NCBI GenBank assembly: GCA_963789005.1 | Contig: CAWBIZ010000002.1 | Coordinates: 434,001 to 498,000, forward strand | Reading direction: 5' to 3' | Length of the DNA stretch: 64,000 nucleotides | DNA from: DASSUW01 sp963789005 | Lineage (GTDB): Bacteria; Actinomycetota; Thermoleophilia; Solirubrobacterales; Solirubrobacteraceae | In this document: one piece after another, positions 17,461-27,824 of the stretch | Layout of the letters: each line of letters starts with the position of its first letter | Position numbering within the stretch: the stretch's first letter is position 1 | The notes under the pieces: model-generated | The model's database searches: none | Told to the model about the DNA's origin: nothing | What the model saw: only the letters and a program-made list of their open reading frames with translations | Program-made: the position numbers and the translations under genes

Positions 17461-19004
17461 AGGGGCCAAGCGAGCGTCCTCCCCGCGTGGGGATGAAGAT
17501 GGCGCTGCGCGCGCTGCTGGCGTGCGTGATCGTCATGGGCGTGACCGCGACGGCGGTCGCGACGACGGTGCTGCGCGAGGTCGACGAGATCCTGGCGCCG
17601 CTGCTCGAGGGCCGCGTGGCGAACATCGACGTGCCCGAGCTCGACAAGGCCGAGGCCGGCGGCCCGCGCACGTTCATGATCCTCGGCTCGGACGCGCGCA
17701 AGGGCGTCGACGCCGGCGCGGGAGCGCGCTCGGACACGATCCTGCTCGTGCGCGCGGACCCCGACAAGGACGCGCTCGCGGTGATGTCGATCCCGCGCGA
17801 CCTCAAGGTCGAGATCCCCGGCCACGGCGAGCAGAAGATCAACGGCGCGTTCGAGCTCGGCGGCAAGAAGGGCGGCCCGCGGCTGACCGTGCGGACCGTC
17901 AAGAAGCTGTTCCAGGACCGCACGGGCAAGCCGTTCCCGATCACCAACGTGATGGTCATGGACTACGGCGCGTTCCAGGAGGCGGTCGACTACGTCGACG
18001 GCGTCTACGTCGACATCGACCGCGACTACTTCAACGACAACTCGGCGGGCGAGAACTACGCGACGATCGACGTCGACCCCGGCTACCAGAAGCTGATGGG
18101 GCGGGACGCGCTCGACTACGTGCGCTACCGGCACGGCGACAACGACCTCGTGCGCGCCGCGCGCCAGCAGGACTTCCTGCGCCAGGCCAAGAACGCCGCC
18201 GGCGTGCGGCGGGTGCTCTCGTTCGGCGAGGGCAAGCGGCTCGTGCGGGTCTTCAGCCGCTACTTCCAGGTCGACCGGTCGCTGCGCAACCGCAAGCAGA
18301 TCTTCTCGATGCTGCGACTGGTGCTGTTCCTCGCGCAGGAGAACCCGAAGGTCAACGAGGTGCGCTTCCGCGTCCAGGAGGCGCGCAACCCGCAGGTCGA
18401 CACGAACCTCTACGTGCGCGATGCGGACCTGCGCAAGATCCGCTCGGAGTTCATGAACGCGTCGGGCTCGGCCGAGCCGCGCGAATCCTCGAGCGGGCCG
18501 ACCGCCGCCGACCGCGAGTTCGCCGAGGTCCGCCGCAAGCGCAAGCGCAAGCCGGTCGCCGTCAAGGGGCTCGAGGACACGCGGCGCGAGGGCGAGGACC
18601 AGGCCGTGATCGCCGATCCCAAGCTCAAGTTCCCCTTCTACTTCCCGACCGTGCGCGTCACCGGCTCTTCCTACGCCGGCAAGGAGCCGCGCACCTACAG
18701 GATCCGGGACGAGCGCGGCAAGCGCCACCAGGCCTACCGGCTCGTGCTGCGCGCCCCGGGCATCGGCGAGTACTACGGCGTGCAGGGGCTGACCTGGAGG
18801 GCGCCGCCGATCCTCGACGATCCCGACCGCACGATCCGTCGCGGCCGCAAGCGCCTGCGCCTCTACTACGACGGCCGCGCGCTGCGCCTCGTCGCGTGGA
18901 AGACCAAGCGCGGCGCGTACTGGGTGTCGAACACGCTCACGCACCAGATCGGCGAGGCCCAGATGATCGAGATCGCCTCTTCTCTGCGGCGACTCAGGCA
19001 GTAG
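17457..19004 (+). CDS. LytR-CpsA-Psr (LCP) family glycopolymer ligase
   Basis: A 515-residue protein with one N-terminal membrane helix (about residues 15-37) and an extracellular LCP domain. The domain shows the hallmarks RSDTILLVRADP, SIPRDLKVEI and YVRYRHGDNDLVRAARQQDF. LCP enzymes move lipid-linked glycopolymers onto peptidoglycan. A long C-terminal region, basic near residue 360 (RRKRKRKP), follows. The start overlaps the M20 gene. Sugar-nucleotide genes lie directly downstream, suggesting one envelope-glycan module. Confidence 0.92.
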   Translation: MKGPSERPPRVGMKMALRALLACVIVMGVTATAVATTVLREVDEILAPLLEGRVANIDVPELDKAEAGGPRTFMILGSDARKGVDAGAGARSDTILLVRADPDKDALAVMSIPRDLKVEIPGHGEQKINGAFELGGKKGGPRLTVRTVKKLFQDRTGKPFPITNVMVMDYGAFQEAVDYVDGVYVDIDRDYFNDNSAGENYATIDVDPGYQKLMGRDALDYVRYRHGDNDLVRAARQQDFLRQAKNAAGVRRVLSFGEGKRLVRVFSRYFQVDRSLRNRKQIFSMLRLVLFLAQENPKVNEVRFRVQEARNPQVDTNLYVRDADLRKIRSEFMNASGSAEPRESSSGPTAADREFAEVRRKRKRKPVAVKGLEDTRREGEDQAVIADPKLKFPFYFPTVRVTGSSYAGKEPRTYRIRDERGKRHQAYRLVLRAPGIGEYYGVQGLTWRAPPILDDPDRTIRRGRKRLRLYYDGRALRLVAWKTKRGAYWVSNTLTHQIGEAQMIEIASSLRRLRQ

Positions 19005-19019
19005 GCTGGGCCGCCCGGC

Positions 19020-20348
19020 ATGAGCAGCGCGAGCAGAGAGCCCATCGGCGTGATCGGCACGGGGTACGTCGGCCTCGTCACCGCCGCCGGCTTCGCCGAG
19101 CTGGGCAACGAGGTCTGGTGCATCGACATCGACGAGGCCAAGGTCGAGGCCCTGCGCGCGGGCAGGATCCCGATCTGGGAGCCGGGGCTCGAGGAGCTCG
19201 TCGCCCGCCACCGCGACCGCCTGCACTTCTCCACCGACCTCTCCCAGGCGCTCGAGCACGCCCGGCTGCTGTTCGTGGCCGTCGGCACGCCGCCGACCTA
19301 CTCGGGCGACGCCGACCTCACCGCCGTGTACGCGGTCGTCGAGGCGATGCCGGCCTCCGATCGCCACGCGCTGGTGATGAAGTCGACGGTCCCGGTCGGC
19401 ACCGGCGACAGCATCAAGCGCGCCTTCGAGGAGCAGGGCAAGGGCGGCTTCCGCTACGTCTCCTGCCCGGAGTTCCTCAAGGAGGGGTCCGCGCTGAAGG
19501 ACTTCCTCGAGCCCGACCGCGTGGTCGTGGGCGACGAGGGCGACTGGGCGGGGGACGCCGTGGTCGACCTCTACGCGCCGCTCGAGGCCCCGCTCGTGCG
19601 CACGGACATCCGCAGCGCGGAGATGGTCAAGCTCGCCTCGAACGCGTTCCTGGCCACAAAGATCTCGTTCATCAACGAGATCGCGAACGTCTGCGAGGAG
19701 ACGGGAGCCGACGTCGTCGAGGTCGCCCGCGGCATGGGGCTCGACGACCGCATCGGCCCGAAGTTCCTGCAGGCCGGCATCGGCTTTGGTGGCTCCTGCT
19801 TTCCGAAGGATGTTGCAGCGCTCAAGCAGCTTGCGGGGAACTCGGGCTACCACTTCCAGCTCCTGAACTCGGTGATCGAGGTCAACGAGCTGCAGAAGCG
19901 GCGGGTGATCGCGAAGCTCCAGAAGCACCTCGGCAACCTCGTGGGCAAGGAGATCGCGCTGCTCGGGCTGGCGTTCAAGGCCAACACCGACGACATGCGC
20001 GAGGCGTCGTCGCTCGTGCTGTCGGCGCGGCTGCAGGCCGCGGGCGCGCGCGTGCGGGCGTACGACCCGGTGGCCGAGCACGAGGCCCGCAAGCTGATCC
20101 GGGGGATCGTCTTCGGCTCGTCGGCGGCCGAGGTCGTGCAGGGCGCGGACGCGGTCGTGCTGGTGACGGAGTGGCCGGAGTTCGCCGAGCTCGACTTCGG
20201 CGAGCTCGCCGCCGAGATGCGCGGTCGCCTCGTCGTCGACGGGCGCAACTTCCTCGATCCGGAGGCGATCGTCGCGGCGGGGCTGGACTACGAGGGCGTG
20301 GGGCGCGCGGCGGCCCGCGGCGTCGTGCCCGCGCTCGAGGGCGACTGA
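19020..20348 (+). CDS. ugd: UDP-glucose 6-dehydrogenase
   Basis: A 442-residue enzyme that oxidises UDP-glucose twice to UDP-glucuronate with NAD+. It has the N-terminal Rossmann motif GVIGTGYVGLVTAAGFAELG, the substrate region CPEFLKEGSALKDF, and the catalytic Cys in GIGFGGSCFPKDV (near residue 260). TAGGCT at 19002-19007 lies 12 nt before the ATG, so the leader is very short. It follows the LCP gene and is followed after 4 bp by an NDP-sugar pyrophosphorylase. Confidence 0.95.
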   Translation: MSSASREPIGVIGTGYVGLVTAAGFAELGNEVWCIDIDEAKVEALRAGRIPIWEPGLEELVARHRDRLHFSTDLSQALEHARLLFVAVGTPPTYSGDADLTAVYAVVEAMPASDRHALVMKSTVPVGTGDSIKRAFEEQGKGGFRYVSCPEFLKEGSALKDFLEPDRVVVGDEGDWAGDAVVDLYAPLEAPLVRTDIRSAEMVKLASNAFLATKISFINEIANVCEETGADVVEVARGMGLDDRIGPKFLQAGIGFGGSCFPKDVAALKQLAGNSGYHFQLLNSVIEVNELQKRRVIAKLQKHLGNLVGKEIALLGLAFKANTDDMREASSLVLSARLQAAGARVRAYDPVAEHEARKLIRGIVFGSSAAEVVQGADAVVLVTEWPEFAELDFGELAAEMRGRLVVDGRNFLDPEAIVAAGLDYEGVGRAAARGVVPALEGD

Positions 20349-20352
20349 CGCG

Positions 20353-21453
20353 ATGCAGGCGCTGATCCTGGCGGGCGGGGAAGGCACCCGCCTGCGACCG
20401 CTCACGAGCACCGTCCCGAAGCCCGTCGTCCCGCTCGTGGACCGGCCGTTCGTGCGCTTCATGCTCGACTGGCTGCGCGGCCACGGCGTCGACGACGTGG
20501 TGATGTCGTGCGGCCACCTGGCCAGCGGCGTGCGCAACGTGCTCGGCGACGGCAGCGCTTTCGGGATCACGCTGCGGTACATGGAGGAGCGCGAGCCGCT
20601 CGGCACCGGCGGAGCGCTGAAGTTCGCCGAGCCGCTGCTCGACGACCGCTTCGTGATGCTCAACGGCGACGTGCTGACCGACCTCGACGTCACCGCGCAG
20701 ATCGAGCAGCACGAGCGCACGGGAGCGGTCGCGACGCTCGCGCTCACGCCCGTCGACGACCCCTCGGCCTACGGGCTCGTGCGGACCGACGGCGACGGCG
20801 CGGTGACCGAGTTCGTGGAGAAGCCCTCTCCCGATCACGTCGACACGCCCAACATCTCGGCGGGCGTCTACGTGCTCGAGCGGGCGGTGCTCGACCTGCT
20901 CGAGCCCGACCAGCCCGCGTCGATCGAGCGCGACGTCTTCCCGCGGCTGGTCGGCGACGGCCTCTACGGCTGCGTGGCCGACGGCTACTGGCTCGACATC
21001 GGGACGCCCGAGCGCTACCTGGAAGCGACGTTCGACATCCTCGAGGGCACCGTGACGACGCCGGTGGGCGAGCGCATGGGCACCACCTACCTGTGCGTGG
21101 AGGACGGGGTGGAGAACGCCGGCCGGATCATCCCGCCGGGGCTGGTGGAGACCGGCTGCCGGATCGGCGAGGGGGCGAAGATCGGCGGCCGGGTCGTGCT
21201 CGAGCACGGCGTGACCGTCGGGGCGGGGACGACGATCGAGGGCGCCGTGGTCATGCAGGGGACCGAGATCGGCGAGAACTGCACGCTGTCGGGCTGCGTC
21301 GTCGCGGGCGGCGTGCGGATCGGCGACCACTGCACCATCGACGGCCTCAGCGTGCTGGGCGAGGGCGTCACGCTCGGCGACGGGAACGTGGTGTCCAACG
21401 GCGCGCGGGTGTTCCCGGGCGTCACGCTGCCCGACGGCGCGCTGCTCTTCTGA
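20353..21453 (+). CDS. NDP-sugar pyrophosphorylase (mannose-1-phosphate guanylyltransferase type)
   Basis: A 366-residue protein. The N-terminal nucleotidyltransferase fold has the signature ALILAGGEGTRLRPLTST plus KPVVPLVDRPF and NGDVLTDLDV. From about residue 240 a left-handed beta-helix of hexapeptide repeats follows (GAKIGGRVVLEHGVTVGAGT and on). This layout matches actinobacterial GDP-mannose or UDP-glucose pyrophosphorylases. The next gene, a phosphosugar isomerase, favours the mannose-1-phosphate type. Its TGA overlaps the next ATG. Confidence 0.88.
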   Translation: MQALILAGGEGTRLRPLTSTVPKPVVPLVDRPFVRFMLDWLRGHGVDDVVMSCGHLASGVRNVLGDGSAFGITLRYMEEREPLGTGGALKFAEPLLDDRFVMLNGDVLTDLDVTAQIEQHERTGAVATLALTPVDDPSAYGLVRTDGDGAVTEFVEKPSPDHVDTPNISAGVYVLERAVLDLLEPDQPASIERDVFPRLVGDGLYGCVADGYWLDIGTPERYLEATFDILEGTVTTPVGERMGTTYLCVEDGVENAGRIIPPGLVETGCRIGEGAKIGGRVVLEHGVTVGAGTTIEGAVVMQGTEIGENCTLSGCVVAGGVRIGDHCTIDGLSVLGEGVTLGDGNVVSNGARVFPGVTLPDGALLF

Positions 21454-22517
21454 TGCGCGCGGGCGTCTTGGACGGGGCGGCGGTCGCCGCCGTCGACTCG
21501 ACGGACCAGGCGGGAGACATGCTGGGGCTCGCGGAGCAGCTGCGCGACGCGCTTTGGCGGGTGGATTCCGCGGGCATCGCGCCGGGGGAGGCGGCGGGCG
21601 TCGTCGTCGCCGGCATGGGGGGCTCGGCGGCGGGAGCGCGGCTGGCCGCGGCGGCTATCGGGCCGCGGCTGCGACGCCCGTTCGCCGTGGCCGACGACTA
21701 CGCGCTGCCGGGCTGGGCCGGCGCCGACACGCTCGTGCTCTGCTCGAGCTACTCGGGCGCGACCGAGGAGACGCTGTCGGCGTACGACGACGCCACGGCC
21801 CGCGGTGCGCGCCTGCTCGTGGCCACGACCGGCGGGCCGCTGGCCGAGCGCGCCCGGCGCGACGGCGTGCCCGTGATCCCGATGCCGGGCGGCTTCCAGC
21901 CGCGCGCGGCGGTGGGCTACTCGCTGGTGGCGGCGCTCGAGGCGGCCGCGCTCGCCGGCGCGGCGCCCGCGCTGCGGGACGAGGTCGAGGCCGCTGCTTC
22001 GCTCGCCGACCGGCTGGCAGCGGAGTGGGGACCCGACGGGCCAGGGTACGGCGAGGCCAAGGCGCTCGCCCGGCGGCTGCACGGCACGGTGCCCGTGATC
22101 GCAGGCGCAGAGCTCGCCGCCGCCGCGGCGTACCGCTGGAAGTGCCAGCTCAACGAGAACGCCGGACTGCCCGCGTTCGCGTCCCGCCTGCCCGAGCTCG
22201 ACCACAACGAGGTGGTCGGCTGGCCGGCGGCGCGGGAGCTCGGCCGCTTCTCGGCCGTCGTGCTCGAGGACCCGGGAGCGCACCCGCGCAACGCGCTTCG
22301 CGCGCGGCTGACCGCGGACGCCACCGAGGCGGGTGCAGAGGTCGTCGAGCGCGTGGTGGCGCAGGGCGAGACCCGCACGGAGCGGCTCGTCTCGCTCGTC
22401 CTGCTCGGCGACCTCGTTTCGCTCTACCTGGCGATCCTGCGAGGCAAGGACCCGGTGGCGATCGAGCCGATCGCCGCCCTCAAGCGTTCACTGGCGAGCG
22501 ATAACGTGGAGATATGA
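21453..22517 (+). CDS. Bifunctional phosphoglucose/phosphomannose isomerase (SIS domain)
   Basis: A 354-residue double-SIS protein. It has VVVAGMGGSAAGARLAAAA, the phosphate-binding CSSYSGATEETLSAYDDA, and the catalytic region LNENAGLPAFASRLPELDHN that defines the PGI/PMI group. It would connect fructose-6-phosphate with mannose-6-phosphate for the adjacent pyrophosphorylase. Start and stop overlap both neighbours (TGATG, ATGA), showing a tight operon. Confidence 0.88.
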   Translation: MRAGVLDGAAVAAVDSTDQAGDMLGLAEQLRDALWRVDSAGIAPGEAAGVVVAGMGGSAAGARLAAAAIGPRLRRPFAVADDYALPGWAGADTLVLCSSYSGATEETLSAYDDATARGARLLVATTGGPLAERARRDGVPVIPMPGGFQPRAAVGYSLVAALEAAALAGAAPALRDEVEAAASLADRLAAEWGPDGPGYGEAKALARRLHGTVPVIAGAELAAAAAYRWKCQLNENAGLPAFASRLPELDHNEVVGWPAARELGRFSAVVLEDPGAHPRNALRARLTADATEAGAEVVERVVAQGETRTERLVSLVLLGDLVSLYLAILRGKDPVAIEPIAALKRSLASDNVEI

Positions 22518-24079
22518 CCACGATCTCAGCCACCGAGGAGATCGGCTCCATCGTCGACGGGAAGCCGCTCGCCGACGCCCCCGGGGGCCGCCTGACCTCG
22601 ACCAATCCCGCCAACACGTCCGAGGTCGTCGCCGAGGTGCGGCTGGGCGACGCCGACACCTTCGTCGCCGCCGCGCGCGCGGCGCGGGCCGCGCAGCGCG
22701 ACTGGGCGGCCGTGCCGGCGCCCGCCCGCGGCCGGGTGATCGCGAACGTCGGGCGGCTCGTCGAGGCCAACAAGGACGCGCTCGCCGCACTCGTGACGCA
22801 GGAGGTCGGCAAGCCGTACGCCGAGTCGCTCGGCGAGGTGCAGGAGATCGTGGACACCTGCGACTTCTTCATCGGGGAGGGGCGGCGGCTGTACGGCCAG
22901 ACCGTGCCGTCGGAGATGCCGAACAAGCAGCTCTTCACGTTCCGGATGCCGGTCGGCGTGGCGGCGATCGTCACCGCCGGCAACTTCCCCGTGGCCGTCC
23001 CGGCCTGGTACCTCGTGCCGGCGATCCTGTGTGGCAACGCGGTCGTCTGGAAGCCCGCCGAGTACTCCCCGGCGCTCGGCGACGCGATGGCCCGTCTCTT
23101 CCACGCCGGCGGCGTGCCGGGCGGGGTGCTCAACGTCGTGCAGGCCGAGGGCGCGGCGACCTTCGAGGGCCTCTCGCGCGCGCTCGACGAGCGGCTCGTC
23201 GACAAGGTCGGCTTCACGGGGTCGAGCGCGGTCGGGTCGAAGATCGGCGAGCTGTGCGGGCGTCACATGCAGTCGCCGTGCCTCGAGCTGGGCGGCAAGA
23301 ACCCGATGGTGGTGATGGACGACGCGGACGTCGACCTCGCGGTCGAGGGCGCGCTGTTCGGCGGCTACGGGACGGCCGGCCAGCGCTGCACGTCGCTCGG
23401 CACGGCGATCGTCCACGAGTCGATCCACGACGAGTACGTCCGCAAGCTCGACGAGCGCCTGCGCGCGGCGCCGATCGGCGACCCGACCCACGACGTGCTG
23501 TACGGGCCGATGCTGCACGAGCGCTTCGCCGAGCGGTTCGAGGACTGGATCGGCCTGGTGCGCGACCACCACAGCGTGCACGGCTCGACCGCGACCGGGC
23601 GGATCACGTCGTCCAACCCGCGCGACGGCTTCGTCGGCGATCCCGAGGCCGGGCTCTTCTACCACCCGGTGCTGGTCGACGGCGTGACGATCGAGGACGA
23701 CCTGTACGCCACCGAGACCTTCGGCCCGATCACCGGCGTGGCCACGTTCCGCTCGTTCGACGAGGCGATGGAGCTCGCCAACAACCACGGCTACGGGCTC
23801 TCGTCCTCGATCTACACGCGCTCGGGCGAGCACGCCTTCCGGTTCCGTGAGCGGATCACGGCCGGCATGGTGTCGGTCAACAACTCGACGTCGGGCGCCG
23901 AGGCGCACCTGCCGTTCGGCGGCAACGGCAAGTCGGGCAACGGCTCCCGCCAGTCCGGCATCTGGGTGCTCGACCAGTTCACCCGCTGGCAGTCGATGAA
24001 CTGGGACTACGCGGGCAAGCTGCAGAAGGCCCAGATGGACCTCGTGGAGATCGACGCCGACCCGGACTACCGCCTCTAG
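22514..24079 (+). CDS. NAD(P)-dependent aldehyde dehydrogenase
   Basis: A 521-residue ALDH-superfamily enzyme. The catalytic Glu is in CLELGGKNPMVV (near residue 259) and the nucleophilic Cys in GTAGQRCTSLGTA (near 294). The cofactor site motif VTAGNFPVAVPAWY is also present. The C-terminal WDYAGKLQKAQMD tail resembles semialdehyde dehydrogenases of amino-acid catabolism, but the substrate is unknown. The ATG overlaps the isomerase stop; a TAACGT box 6 nt upstream may give an extra leaderless transcript. Its stop overlaps that of the convergent ThDP enzyme (CTAG). Confidence 0.93.
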   Translation: MTTISATEEIGSIVDGKPLADAPGGRLTSTNPANTSEVVAEVRLGDADTFVAAARAARAAQRDWAAVPAPARGRVIANVGRLVEANKDALAALVTQEVGKPYAESLGEVQEIVDTCDFFIGEGRRLYGQTVPSEMPNKQLFTFRMPVGVAAIVTAGNFPVAVPAWYLVPAILCGNAVVWKPAEYSPALGDAMARLFHAGGVPGGVLNVVQAEGAATFEGLSRALDERLVDKVGFTGSSAVGSKIGELCGRHMQSPCLELGGKNPMVVMDDADVDLAVEGALFGGYGTAGQRCTSLGTAIVHESIHDEYVRKLDERLRAAPIGDPTHDVLYGPMLHERFAERFEDWIGLVRDHHSVHGSTATGRITSSNPRDGFVGDPEAGLFYHPVLVDGVTIEDDLYATETFGPITGVATFRSFDEAMELANNHGYGLSSSIYTRSGEHAFRFRERITAGMVSVNNSTSGAEAHLPFGGNGKSGNGSRQSGIWVLDQFTRWQSMNWDYAGKLQKAQMDLVEIDADPDYRL

Positions 24080-25737
24080 GGGCGGCGGCGGTACCAGTTC
24101 GGCGAGGTGTTGGGCGGCGGCACGAGCGGCTCCGGGGTGCTCGCGACGAGCACGCTCGGCTCGGGGTCGGCGACGTGCCGGGCGAGCGCCTCGCCGAACG
24201 CGTCGTCGAGGCCTTCCACCTGCTCCGCGCGGATGCCGAACGCGGCCGCCAGGGCCGGGAAGTCCGGCGTGTGGAGGTCGACGCCGTAGCGCTCCTCGCC
24301 GGAGACGTCCTGGTCGTAGCGCAGCATCCCGTAGCCGCCGTCGTCGACGATCACGAGCGTCAGCGGGATGCGCTCCTGGGCGACCGTCGCGAGCTCGCCG
24401 CACGCGAACAGGATGCCGCCGTCGCCCGCCACCGCGACCACGGGGCCCGTGTTCGCCAGGGCGGCGCCGAGCGATGCGGGGAAGGCGTAGCCGAGCGTGC
24501 CCCAGCCGAGCGGGATCTGCAGGCGGCGGGGTGAGGGCGGCGTGTGGAAGCCGCCCAGCCAGTAGCCCGGGATGCACATGTCGGCCACGACGACGGCGTC
24601 GTCGGGGAGGGCGAAGCGCATCGCGTCGAGGAACCTCAGCGCGCGGCTGTCGAGCGCTGCGCAGGCGTCGGCCCGGACGGCGCGCAGGCGCTGGACGAGG
24701 CCGTCGTGGTTCGCACCGGCACCTCGCCCTCCCGCCGGCGGGTCGGTGTCCCTCCCAGCATCGAGCCGGCCGGCCAGCGCGGTGATGACCTGCGTTGCGT
24801 CGCCCTCGACGAGCACGTCGGCGGGGTAGTTCTTGCCCGCGTCCTCGGGGTCGAGGTTGATCGCCACGAGCGTGGGCGGCTGCGGCATCGCGAAGTTCTG
24901 GGTCTGCACGCCGTCGAGGTCGGAGCCGACGCTGAGCACCACGTCGGCCTCGTCCCAGAGCGCGCCGGCGGGGGCGACGTGCGCGGGCAGGCCGACGAGG
25001 CACGGGTGGGATGGGGGCAGCACGCCCGCCGCGCCGTAGGTGGTGAGCACGGGGGCGCCGAGGCGCTCGGCGAGCTCCGCCAGCGGGCGGCCGGCGTCGC
25101 GAGCGCCGGTGCCGGCCCAGATCAGCGGCCGCTCGGCCGCGGCGAGGCGCTCGGCGGCGTCGTCGAGCGCGCCGTCGGGAGCGCGCAGGGTCGCCGGCGG
25201 GTCGGTGGCGTCGGCCGGCTCGACGTCGGCGCCGAGCAGATCGGTCGCGACCTCGAGGTAGACCGGGCGGTGCGGCGCCGCCTCGGCGTCGGCGAGCGCG
25301 GCGGCGGCCGCCGGCGCCACGGCCTCACGGCTGAGCGCGCGGTGGGCCGCCTTGACCACGGGGGCGAACATCGCCGCCTGGTCGGTCGTCTCGTGCAGCA
25401 CGCCGCGATAGACGCCGGGGCGTCGCAGCGTCGAGGGGATGTCGGTCGCGATCACGAGCACCGGCGACCGCGCCGCCCACGCCTCGCCGACCGCGCCGAG
25501 CGTGTTCGCCGCCCCTGGCCCGGTCGTCGTGAGCGCGACGCCGAGCCGGCCCGACGCCCGCGCATACCCGTCCGCCGCGTACGCCGCGGCCTGTTCGTGG
25601 CGCACCCCCACGAGCCGGATCCTCGACTCCCGGAGCGCCTCCCAGAGCGCGAGGTTGTGCACGCCGGGGAGCCCGAAGCACACCTCCACCCCCCGCCGCT
25701 CGAGCAGGTCGACGATCAGGCGCGCGCCGGTCGGCAT
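24076..25737 (-). CDS. Thiamine diphosphate-dependent enzyme, acetolactate synthase-like
   Basis: A 553-residue ThDP enzyme with three domains. The N-terminal PYR domain has the cofactor Glu in VGVRHEQAAAYAADGYARAS, the central TPP_M domain has NLDPEDAGKNYPADVLVEGD, and the C-terminal PP domain has the GDG motif VVAVAGDGGILFACGELAT. This group includes acetolactate synthase, benzoylformate decarboxylase and guanidino-oxopentanoate decarboxylases. No regulatory subunit gene is adjacent, so a catabolic role is more likely than branched-chain synthesis. A second in-frame ATG at 25746 is a possible start. Confidence 0.85.
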   Translation of the reverse strand: MPTGARLIVDLLERRGVEVCFGLPGVHNLALWEALRESRIRLVGVRHEQAAAYAADGYARASGRLGVALTTTGPGAANTLGAVGEAWAARSPVLVIATDIPSTLRRPGVYRGVLHETTDQAAMFAPVVKAAHRALSREAVAPAAAAALADAEAAPHRPVYLEVATDLLGADVEPADATDPPATLRAPDGALDDAAERLAAAERPLIWAGTGARDAGRPLAELAERLGAPVLTTYGAAGVLPPSHPCLVGLPAHVAPAGALWDEADVVLSVGSDLDGVQTQNFAMPQPPTLVAINLDPEDAGKNYPADVLVEGDATQVITALAGRLDAGRDTDPPAGGRGAGANHDGLVQRLRAVRADACAALDSRALRFLDAMRFALPDDAVVVADMCIPGYWLGGFHTPPSPRRLQIPLGWGTLGYAFPASLGAALANTGPVVAVAGDGGILFACGELATVAQERIPLTLVIVDDGGYGMLRYDQDVSGEERYGVDLHTPDFPALAAAFGIRAEQVEGLDDAFGEALARHVADPEPSVLVASTPEPLVPPPNTSPNWYRRRP

Positions 25738-25769
25738 GGCGCGCATCCTGCCAGAGCCGCTCCGGGCGG

Positions 25770-25934
25770 TCAGCGCGGGCGCGTCGTGCCCTTGCGGCGG
25801 GCGGCGATCTGGCGGCGTGCCTGGTCGAGCCTCGCCCGGCCCTCGGGCGAACGGGCGTAGCGGCCGGCCTGGGAGACCATCCGGCGGCCCTGCGGGGATC
25901 GGGCGAAGCGCATCACGCGAGAGAGGAGAGACAT
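25770..25934 (-). CDS. Small basic protein with an internal repeat (54 aa)
   Basis: A 54-residue protein beginning MSLLSRVMRFARSP. It contains two copies of a repeat, RFARSPQGRRMVSQA and RYARSPEGRARLDQA, and ends in a basic tail. A TAGCAT box (complement of 25941-25946) ends 6 nt before the ATG, giving a leaderless start; the intervening 6 nt are GGAGGT. The repeat and promoter support a real gene. I know no function. The repeat is amphipathic and basic, so a membrane-surface or nucleic-acid role is possible. Confidence 0.65.
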   Translation of the reverse strand: MSLLSRVMRFARSPQGRRMVSQAGRYARSPEGRARLDQARRQIAARRKGTTRPR

Positions 25935-25970
25935 ACCTCCATGCTAAGGCGAAGCCGCCCGTCGCAAACC

Positions 25971-26001
25971 TTGACACAAGTGTGTCAGGGTTCGCTACAC
26001 T
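25971..26001 (+). promoter_or_regulatory. MerR-type promoter and operator of the merR-ahcY unit
   Basis: TTGACA at 25971-25976 and TACACT at 25996-26001 are separated by 19 bp, the over-long spacing typical of MerR-activated promoters. An inverted repeat TGACAC-AAGT-GTGTCA at 25972-25987 overlaps the -35 box and part of the spacer. The predicted transcript starts near 26008, six bases before the regulator ATG. Confidence 0.6.
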
Positions 26002-26013
26002 GGGCCGCCGAAG

Positions 26014-26382
26014 ATGGATGCACTGACGATCCACGAGGCGGCGGAGACCACCGGCTGGTCGCCGCGGATGCTGCGCTATGTCGAGCGCGTCGGGCTGGTC
26101 GAGCCCGCTCGCTCGCCGTCCGGCTACCGCCTTTACGGTCCGGCCGAGCTGCAGCGCCTGCGGACGCTGCGCGAGCTGCTCGAGGCTCACGACATCGGCC
26201 TCTCCGACCTCGCCTTCGCGTCGCGCCTGCGGCAGGACCCCGGGCTTCGCGACGCGACCGGCGACTGGCTGGAGGCCAAGGCCGAGCGTCCCGACGACGT
26301 GCCGGCCGCGGACTGGATGCGCTGGGAGCAGGACAAGCACCAGCGCCTCCTCGACGCCGCGGCCCTGACCGCCACACCCTGA
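26014..26382 (+). CDS. MerR-family transcriptional regulator
   Basis: A 122-residue regulator. The N-terminal winged helix-turn-helix (TIHEAAETTGWSPRMLRYVE, then GLVEPARSPSGYRLYG) is a clear MerR domain, followed by the helical linker. The short C-terminal part has no metal-binding cysteines. It lies 16 bp upstream of ahcY behind a MerR-like promoter, so it probably regulates itself and the adenosylhomocysteinase gene. The signal is unknown; a methyl-cycle metabolite is a reasonable guess from position only. Confidence 0.88.
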   Translation: MDALTIHEAAETTGWSPRMLRYVERVGLVEPARSPSGYRLYGPAELQRLRTLRELLEAHDIGLSDLAFASRLRQDPGLRDATGDWLEAKAERPDDVPAADWMRWEQDKHQRLLDAAALTATP

Positions 26383-26398
26383 CGAGAGAGAAAGCCAC

Positions 26399-27820
<1,422 letters not shown>

Positions 27821-27824
27821 GCCC

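Noticed and set aside
17364..20747. Open frame of about 1,100 codons antisense to the LCP and ugd genes
   Set aside because: Spans several real genes and their junctions on the opposite strand; low-complexity shadow of the plus-strand reading frames.
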